From positions 62,001 to 126,000 of the forward strand of contig JADYZN010000055.1 in assembly GCA_020853095.1 (NCBI GenBank): a DNA stretch of 64,000 nt, given 5' to 3'. The translations under genes were made by a program, and so were the position numbers. How positions within the stretch are numbered: position 1 is the first letter of the stretch; each line of letters opens with the position of its first letter. Under the pieces are notes generated by a model, which was not told where the DNA came from, ran no database searches, and was given only the letters and a program-made list of their open reading frames with translations. This stretch comes from Phycisphaerales bacterium (lineage in GTDB: Bacteria; Planctomycetota; Phycisphaerae; Tepidisphaerales; Tepidisphaeraceae). Positions 59,199 to 64,000 of this stretch are shown in pieces.

Positions 59199-59960
59199 TC
59201 AAACCATCCGCAAAAACCGGGAACGGACCTGCTGGCGGGAATAGGTGTGGGTGATGTCCATCGTGCCGGGCGGGGCATCGGCGGATTCATGCTCAACCGT
59301 GCCGTGGGTGGTCAGCCATTGCTGGCCACGGGCGAAAAAGGCATCAAATTCGGCCGGGGCCATCGGTTTTGCGAAATAGGTGTCCCGTCGAACCGGCATG
59401 ATCCGGCAGAGCGGCTCCCCCTTGCGGATGCGGATTCGGGTTTGGGCCGGGTCCAGTTCGAGGACGCAATGCCACGGATAGCTTGCGGGATACCAGTCGG
59501 TGTCGATCAGGGCGGTCATGGCGCGCCAGGGGCGGCTGAGGTTGGGAATGTCGGTCAGCAGCAGCAGCTCGTTGGGGTCGGTGTGAAGATAGAGATAACT
59601 GCTGATTTTGACTTGGTTTGAGATGGCACGGTAGACGTTGTCGCTGATGACATGCGGCAATTTCTGCCCTTTTTGCCAGAACCAGGCGTATTGCTGGGTG
59701 AGGGGCCGGCCGGGCGAATCATCGGCGCCGGCGTAGTCAAAATCCGATTCGATCACCACATCCGGCTTGACCGTCCAGCGGCCGCGATTTCGCGTGAAAG
59801 TGATGTCGAAGTTGGCCGGCAGGTCAAAACCAAAGGAATTGGCCGCCCGGATGGGGGGGCATTGTTCGGGCCATCCCCGGCCGGGTGGGCGTTTGACGTA
59901 AACCTCCCTGGCGGGCTGCGGGTCGAACAGGTCCTGGCGAAACTTGAAGTAATGGATCAT
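59199..59960 (-). CDS. Uncharacterised protein, possible DUF6065-like
   Basis: 253 residues from ATG 59960, preceded by AGGAGG at ideal spacing. The sequence is soluble, aromatic-rich and probably beta-rich: FKFRQDLFDPQPAREV, PANFDITFTRNRGRW, PHVISDNVYRAISNQVK, SSYLYLHTDPNELLLLTD, YPASYPWHCVLEL and IRIRKGEPLCRIMPVRRD. This is compatible with DUF6065-like proteins, from memory, whose function is not known. No catalytic motif is evident. It is divergent from pgi. A 105-base gap separates it from the next gene on the same strand. Confidence 0.65.
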   Translation of the reverse strand: MIHYFKFRQDLFDPQPAREVYVKRPPGRGWPEQCPPIRAANSFGFDLPANFDITFTRNRGRWTVKPDVVIESDFDYAGADDSPGRPLTQQYAWFWQKGQKLPHVISDNVYRAISNQVKISSYLYLHTDPNELLLLTDIPNLSRPWRAMTALIDTDWYPASYPWHCVLELDPAQTRIRIRKGEPLCRIMPVRRDTYFAKPMAPAEFDAFFARGQQWLTTHGTVEHESADAPPGTMDITHTYSRQQVRSRFLRMV

Positions 59961-60034
59961 GAAAAACCTCCTGTCGCGGCGTCGAAAAGCGTATCGGGCC
60001 GGCCGGATCATGCAACTTCAGGCGATTGTCTCAC

Positions 60035-60063
60035 TTGGCCAATGGCCGGGCAGGGCGTATGCT
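60035..60063 (+). promoter_or_regulatory. Candidate promoter for pgi
   Basis: TTGGCC (60035-60040) and TATGCT (60058-60063) lie 17 bases apart, with four of six matches in each, 43 bases before the pgi ATG. Between them and the ATG is GAGAAGGAA as ribosome site. Confidence 0.5.
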
Positions 60064-60105
60064 ACGCGGATTCAATCGCGAAGAATCGAACGAGAAGGAA
60101 CGCAA

Positions 60106-61509
60106 ATGGATCGGATCGGCCTGTATTGGAAACACGCCACCGCCGAGGCGGTGGGAGATAAGCATGGGGTCACTGACAAGGAATTGAAGGAGCTGGCATC
60201 GCCGTTAAAGGGCCTGACCAAACAGTTCGCCGACGACCGCAAGGCGGGGAAATTGCGCTATCGCGATCTGCCTTACGACGAGGAGATGGTGGATGCGGTC
60301 CATCGCGAGGTGGAACATTTTCGGGATCGCTGCGACACGCTCGTGGTGCTGGGCATCGGCGGCAGCGCCCTGGGGAACGTCGCGTTGCAGCAGGCGCTCA
60401 ACCCCTTCACCTACAACCTGATGTCCGACCGCACCCGGCCGGGGCCGCAGTTGTTCGTGCTGGACAACGTCGATCCGGAGGTGATTCGTTCGGTGGTGGA
60501 CCTGATCGGCCCCCGGCTCAAGCGCACCATCGTCAACGTCATCAGCAAGTCGGGCGAAACCGCCGAGACGGCCGCGCAGTTCATTTTGTTCCGCGATCTG
60601 CTGCTTCAGAAGCTGGGGAAAAAGTACAAAGAGAACATCCTGGCCACCACCGACCCGGCCGGCGGCACGTTGCGCGACATCTGCAACAAGGAAGGATATC
60701 GCACGCTGGAAGTGCCCGATGGGGTGGGCGGACGGTTTTCGGTACTGTCGGCGGTGGGGCTGTTTTCGGCGGCGATGTGCGGGATCGACATCGATGCGCT
60801 GATGCAGGGCGCCGCCGCGATGGACAAGCGTTGCAAGGAGGCCGATCCGCTGGCCAATCCGGCCGCGATGCTGGCCGCGATCCATTACATCCTCAACAAC
60901 AAGGGCAAGAAGATTTCGGTGATGATGCCGTACAGCTCGGCGCTCTATTCGCTGGCGGACTGGTATCGACAGTTGTGGGCCGAATCGCTGGGCAAACAGA
61001 ACGGCCTGCACAAGGAGAACGTCTTCGCCGGCCAGACGCCGGTCAAGGCGCTGGGGACCACCGATCAGCACTCCCAGGTGCAACTGTACCGCGAGGGGCC
61101 AAACGACAAGGTGATCACGTTTGTGGAGGTGGAGCGGTTTTCGCAGAAGGTGGCGATCCCCTCGAGCATGAAAGAGGTGCAGACGCTCAAATATCTGGCC
61201 GGCTCCAATTTCCAGACGTTGATCAATTCCGAAAAGCTGGGAACCGAGTTCGCCCTGCTGGAAAGCAAACGCCCGACGCTGACGTTGACGTTCCCCTCAA
61301 TCACCCCGCAGGCGGTGGGGCAGTTTTTGTACCTGTACGAGGTGGCCGTCAGTTACATGGGCGGGTTGCTGGAGATCAACACCTACGACCAGCCGGCCGT
61401 CCAACTGGGCAAGGACGCCACCTACGCCCTGATGGGCAAGGGCGGGTTTGATGAGCTGGCCCGCAGGATTCAGCCGGTGGCGAGGCGGGACAAGAAATAT
61501 CTGTTATAA
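60106..61509 (+). CDS. pgi: Glucose-6-phosphate isomerase
   Basis: 467 residues. Interconverts glucose-6-phosphate and fructose-6-phosphate. Marks are VLGIGGSALGNVALQQAL, NVISKSGETAETAAQFILF, ATTDPAGGTLRDI, VGGRFSVLSAVGLFSAAMCG, the segment WYRQLWAESLGKQ and GTTDQHSQVQLYREGPNDK. The C-terminal LYEVAVSYMGGLLEINTYDQPAV also fits, with the catalytic Glu and His expected in these parts. The start is ATG 60106 with AAGGA upstream; the frame reaches back to 59959 without support. A perfect TATAAT falls over its stop codon (61505-61510) and may belong to the manC promoter. Confidence 0.96.
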   Translation: MDRIGLYWKHATAEAVGDKHGVTDKELKELASPLKGLTKQFADDRKAGKLRYRDLPYDEEMVDAVHREVEHFRDRCDTLVVLGIGGSALGNVALQQALNPFTYNLMSDRTRPGPQLFVLDNVDPEVIRSVVDLIGPRLKRTIVNVISKSGETAETAAQFILFRDLLLQKLGKKYKENILATTDPAGGTLRDICNKEGYRTLEVPDGVGGRFSVLSAVGLFSAAMCGIDIDALMQGAAAMDKRCKEADPLANPAAMLAAIHYILNNKGKKISVMMPYSSALYSLADWYRQLWAESLGKQNGLHKENVFAGQTPVKALGTTDQHSQVQLYREGPNDKVITFVEVERFSQKVAIPSSMKEVQTLKYLAGSNFQTLINSEKLGTEFALLESKRPTLTLTFPSITPQAVGQFLYLYEVAVSYMGGLLEINTYDQPAVQLGKDATYALMGKGGFDELARRIQPVARRDKKYLL

Positions 61510-61587
61510 TGATGCCGACCCCGCGTGCCGTTGCGCGGCCGATGAACAGGATGGGTCTGATTCACTGAAACCAAACAGCGAACACAC

Positions 61588-62694
61588 ATGGAATATGGCG
61601 TCATCATGGCGGGCGGGTCGGGAACGCGGCTGTGGCCTTTGTCACGCGGCGAAAAGCCCAAGCAACTGCTGCCGATCGTGCGGGGCAAAAGCCTGCTGGA
61701 ATTGTCGTACGAGCGGCTGGCGGGATTGTTGCCGCCGGAACGGATATTCGTCTGCAGCGCCGCCCGTCACGCGGAGGCGATCCTGCAAAATCTCCCTGAT
61801 CTTCCTCCTGAAAACCTGCTGGGCGAGCCGACCGGCCGCGACACCGCCAACGCCATCGGTTTCACGGCGGCGGTCCTGCACCAGCGCGACCCCGACGCGG
61901 TGACGGCGGTCCTGACCGCCGATCACGTGATCGAACCGGTGGATCGCTTCCAGGCCGCCTTACGCACCGGATTTGAAGTCACCCGCCAGGAACCCAACGC
62001 GCTGGTCACCTTCGGCATCATCCCCACCCACGGGCACACCGGGCTGGGATACATCCATCGCGGCGAGGAACTGCGGCTCAAAAGCGGCGACACCGGCGCT
62101 TTTCGGGTTCAGGCATTTCGCGAAAAACCCGACAAGCCCACCGCCGACCGGTACGTTGAATCCGGCCGCTACTATTGGAACAGCGGCATGTTCGTCTGGC
62201 GATGCGACACGGTGATCCGGGAACTGGCCACCCACCTTCCCGAAGCGCACACCGGGCTGACGAAGATCGCAAAGGCCTGGGGCACGCCGCGTCAGCAGGA
62301 GGTGCTGAATCAGATATACCCCACGCTGCCGCGGATCAGCATCGATTTCGCGGTGATGGAGCCGGCCTCGCAGCGCAAGGGCAAAGCCCAGGTCATGACC
62401 GTCGAGATGCCGGTGCAGTGGCTGGACGTGGGATCGTGGCCGGCGCTGTCGGAGACGCTGGAACTGGACGACCACGACAACGCGGTCGAGAGCGATGCCT
62501 GCGTCTTCATCGACTCCAACGACAACATCATCGTCAGCCAGAACCCCCATCATCTGATTTCGATGATCGGCATCAGCGACATGATCATCGTGCAGACCGC
62601 CGATGCGACGTTGATCTGCCCCAAATCCGAAGCCCAGCGGGTCAAGGACCTGGTGGCCAAGGTGAAGGAAAAATTCGGCGACCGCTACCAATAA
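61588..62694 (+). CDS. manC: Mannose-1-phosphate guanylyltransferase
   Basis: 368 residues, the short form without an isomerase domain. Makes GDP-mannose from mannose-1-phosphate and GTP. The signature loop is IMAGGSGTRLWPLSRGEKPKQLL. EPTGRDTANAIGF, VLTADHVIEPVDRF and YIHRGEEL are family-typical, as are VQAFREKPD, YYWNSGMFVWRCD, ISIDFAVME and WLDVGSWPAL. GDP-mannose is the substrate for Gmd at 15.9 kb. A TATAAT at 61505-61510, over the pgi stop codon, is a possible -10 box, though no good -35 is present. Confidence 0.95.
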   Translation: MEYGVIMAGGSGTRLWPLSRGEKPKQLLPIVRGKSLLELSYERLAGLLPPERIFVCSAARHAEAILQNLPDLPPENLLGEPTGRDTANAIGFTAAVLHQRDPDAVTAVLTADHVIEPVDRFQAALRTGFEVTRQEPNALVTFGIIPTHGHTGLGYIHRGEELRLKSGDTGAFRVQAFREKPDKPTADRYVESGRYYWNSGMFVWRCDTVIRELATHLPEAHTGLTKIAKAWGTPRQQEVLNQIYPTLPRISIDFAVMEPASQRKGKAQVMTVEMPVQWLDVGSWPALSETLELDDHDNAVESDACVFIDSNDNIIVSQNPHHLISMIGISDMIIVQTADATLICPKSEAQRVKDLVAKVKEKFGDRYQ

Positions 62695-62708
62695 GCCCCT
62701 ATCCACCC

Positions 62709-63158
62709 ATGCGCACGCTGGCGATTGATCTGGGGACAAGACGAATCGGCCTGGCGCTCTCCGATGAAGGAGGCCGATGGGCGACCCCCTTTGAAGTTCT
62801 CACCGTCACCGATCCGCAACACGCCATCGCGCAACTGCTGCGAATAATCCAGGAACAGGCCGTTGGGCGGCTGGTGGTGGGGCTGCCGTTGAACATGGAC
62901 GACACGATCGGCCCGGCCGCCCGGCAGGCGGCCGCGTGGGGCGGGCAACTGGCCGCACAGTCCGGCAAACCGGTGGTTTTTGTCGATGAACGTCTCAGCT
63001 CCTTCGAGGCCGAGCAGCAACTGAACGATCGCAAACGTCACGGCGAAAAACTCACCCGCCGGCGACGCAAGGAACAACAAGACGCCCTGGCCGCCGCTTC
63101 GTTTTTACAACAATTTCTCGATGGCAAAATCCCGCCCGTTTCCATGCCGTCAAAGTAA
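62709..63158 (+). CDS. ruvX: Putative Holliday junction resolvase RuvX/YqgF
   Basis: 149 residues. RNase H-like fold. The start TLAIDLGTRRIGLALSD is typical and supplies the first catalytic Asp. VVGLPLNMDDTIGPAAR holds a second conserved segment, VVFVDERLSSFEAEQQL the catalytic Glu, and KEQQDALAAASFLQQFL the last Asp. It is thought to act in 16S rRNA maturation and possibly recombination. It begins 14 bases after the manC stop and is probably cotranscribed. The longer frame from 62175 is inside manC and is not used. Confidence 0.93.
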   Translation: MRTLAIDLGTRRIGLALSDEGGRWATPFEVLTVTDPQHAIAQLLRIIQEQAVGRLVVGLPLNMDDTIGPAARQAAAWGGQLAAQSGKPVVFVDERLSSFEAEQQLNDRKRHGEKLTRRRRKEQQDALAAASFLQQFLDGKIPPVSMPSK

Positions 63159-63210
63159 CGGAGGATCATTCCCCGGCGTCGCGAAGATGGCCGAACGGCA
63201 AGCCGGCGGA

Positions 63211-63216
63211 TACAAT
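63211..63216 (+). promoter_or_regulatory. Candidate -10 box for moxR
   Basis: TACAAT in GGATACAAT lies 46 bases before the GTG start. The -35 position is weak. The same nine-base string precedes gyrA. Confidence 0.3.
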
Positions 63217-63262
63217 GCCCATCAGAGAAAACAATCGAACCTTCCGCAACATTAGGTGATGC

Positions 63263-64000
63263 GTGGCGAATCCGCTCATTCAACGGCTTAAAGACAACGT
63301 CCAGACGGTGTTTCTCGGCCATGGTCGGGCGGTGGACCTGCTGCTGATCGGGCTGCTGGCGCGCGGCCACGTCCTGATCGAAGACGTGCCGGGCGTGGGC
63401 AAAACCGTCCTGGCGCGATCGCTGGCCCGCAGTCTCGATTGCAAATTCAGCCGCATCCAACTGACCCCCGACCTGCTTCCCGGCGACGTGCTGGGCGTGT
63501 CGATCTTCAACAGTCACACCCAGAGCTTCGATTTCAAACCCGGACCGATTTTCGCCAACATCGTGCTGGCCGACGAGATCAACCGCACCACCCCGCGCAC
63601 CCAGTCGGCCCTGCTCGAAGCGATGAGCGAGGAGCAGGTCAGCGTCGAAAACCAGACGTTCCCGCTGCAGCGCCCCTTCATGGTCGTGGCGACGCAGAAC
63701 CCCTTTGAATTTGAAGGAACCTATTTCCTTCCCGAAAATCAGCTCGACCGGTTCCTGCTGCGGATATCGGTCGGATATCCCGACCGCGCCGCCGAGCATC
63801 GCATCCTGACCACCCAGCCGGGGCGGTTTTCCATCGAACAGCTTCGTCCGGTTCTCGGCAACGATCAGATCGTCGAACTTCAGGACCAGGTTCCGCGCGT
63901 GAAGCTGGATGGCGCGATCGTCGATTACATCCTCGACGTGGTCGAGGCGACCCGGCACGATGAGCAGTTGCACCTTGGCGTCTCCCCGCGCGGGGCGCTG
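63263..64000 (+). CDS. MoxR-family AAA ATPase, C-terminus cut by window edge
   Basis: 246 residues visible. Starts at GTG 63263 with AGGTGA upstream. Walker A is EDVPGVGKTVLARSLA, Walker B VLADEINRTTPRTQSALLEAM, with the sensor VVATQNPFEFEGTY and arginine finger region LPENQLDRFLLRI. MoxR ATPases act as chaperones that load cofactors or activate partner proteins, usually with a DUF58 and von Willebrand A gene following; those would lie beyond the window. It may be paired with a DUF58 protein here. It begins 104 bases after ruvX. Confidence 0.94.
   Translation, partial: MANPLIQRLKDNVQTVFLGHGRAVDLLLIGLLARGHVLIEDVPGVGKTVLARSLARSLDCKFSRIQLTPDLLPGDVLGVSIFNSHTQSFDFKPGPIFANIVLADEINRTTPRTQSALLEAMSEEQVSVENQTFPLQRPFMVVATQNPFEFEGTYFLPENQLDRFLLRISVGYPDRAAEHRILTTQPGRFSIEQLRPVLGNDQIVELQDQVPRVKLDGAIVDYILDVVEATRHDEQLHLGVSPRGAL

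Noticed and set aside
63263-64000. MoxR as the missing Vps4 of the ESCRT-like operon
   Set aside because: It lacks a MIT domain and lies 36 kb away beside ruvX, in a normal MoxR context.

Overview
The window is a dense, roughly 60% GC bacterial chromosome segment: about 57 protein genes, one tRNA, no rRNA, no CRISPR array and no recognisable insertion sequence. No gap between genes exceeds 300 bases. The gene content points to Planctomycetota, most likely class Phycisphaerae: a giant AsmA-like protein, a eukaryote-type UDP-sugar pyrophosphorylase, a UROD-like/PhyH/AraC cluster, zinc-ribbon proteins with a Ser/Thr kinase, and FHA-GGDEF signalling. This assignment is inference from gene families, because no 16S or ribosomal protein marker lies in the window.

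Layout. 1-9.5 kb: a truncated secreted protein, PIN-PhoH ATPase, KGG stress protein, stand-alone tRNA-binding domain, RecN, a hybrid histidine kinase, a Nudix hydrolase and RimO. 9.6-21.8 kb: FolC, LeuB-type dehydrogenase, a secreted coiled protein, an HtrA-like protein lacking its catalytic triad, GDP-fucose synthase and GDP-mannose dehydratase, and a 1548-residue AsmA-like protein. 21.9-27.7 kb: tRNA-Ala and, upstream of it on the same strand, a nine-gene operon. The operon encodes two small Snf7/CHMP-like proteins, a large protein with an ESCRT-III-like C-terminus, three small or membrane proteins, two zinc-ribbon membrane proteins and a Ser/Thr kinase with two zinc ribbons. 27.8-34.6 kb: UROD-like and PhyH genes divergent from an AraC regulator, MlaE/MlaF lipid transporter parts, ArgJ and an SMP-30 protein. 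34.7-46.8 kb: GyrA, a CPBP intramembrane protease, and glycan or signalling genes (GT2, AsnB, FHA-GGDEF, IMPase-like, GT4, UDP-sugar pyrophosphorylase). 46.9-51.8 kb: a type III restriction-modification operon with a BrnT-type toxin-antitoxin pair between mod and res. 52-64 kb: IlvD, a Gfo/Idh/MocA oxidoreductase, Ffh, a Phd/PIN toxin-antitoxin pair, an M29 aminopeptidase, two uncharacterised proteins, Pgi, ManC, RuvX and a truncated MoxR ATPase.

How genes fit together. ManC, Gmd and Fcl give a route from mannose-1-phosphate to GDP-fucose, and Pgi and the UDP-sugar pyrophosphorylase supply further sugar nucleotides for the GT2 and GT4 enzymes. MlaEF and the AsmA-like protein suggest lipid traffic between two membranes. 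The most novel segment is the 22.0-27.7 kb operon, whose protein architectures resemble eukaryotic ESCRT-III (CHMP1-like, CHMP6-like and CHMP7-like) more than bacterial PspA/Vipp1. Several genes appear to be expressed from leaderless transcripts, with promoter -10 boxes 8-10 bases before the start codon.
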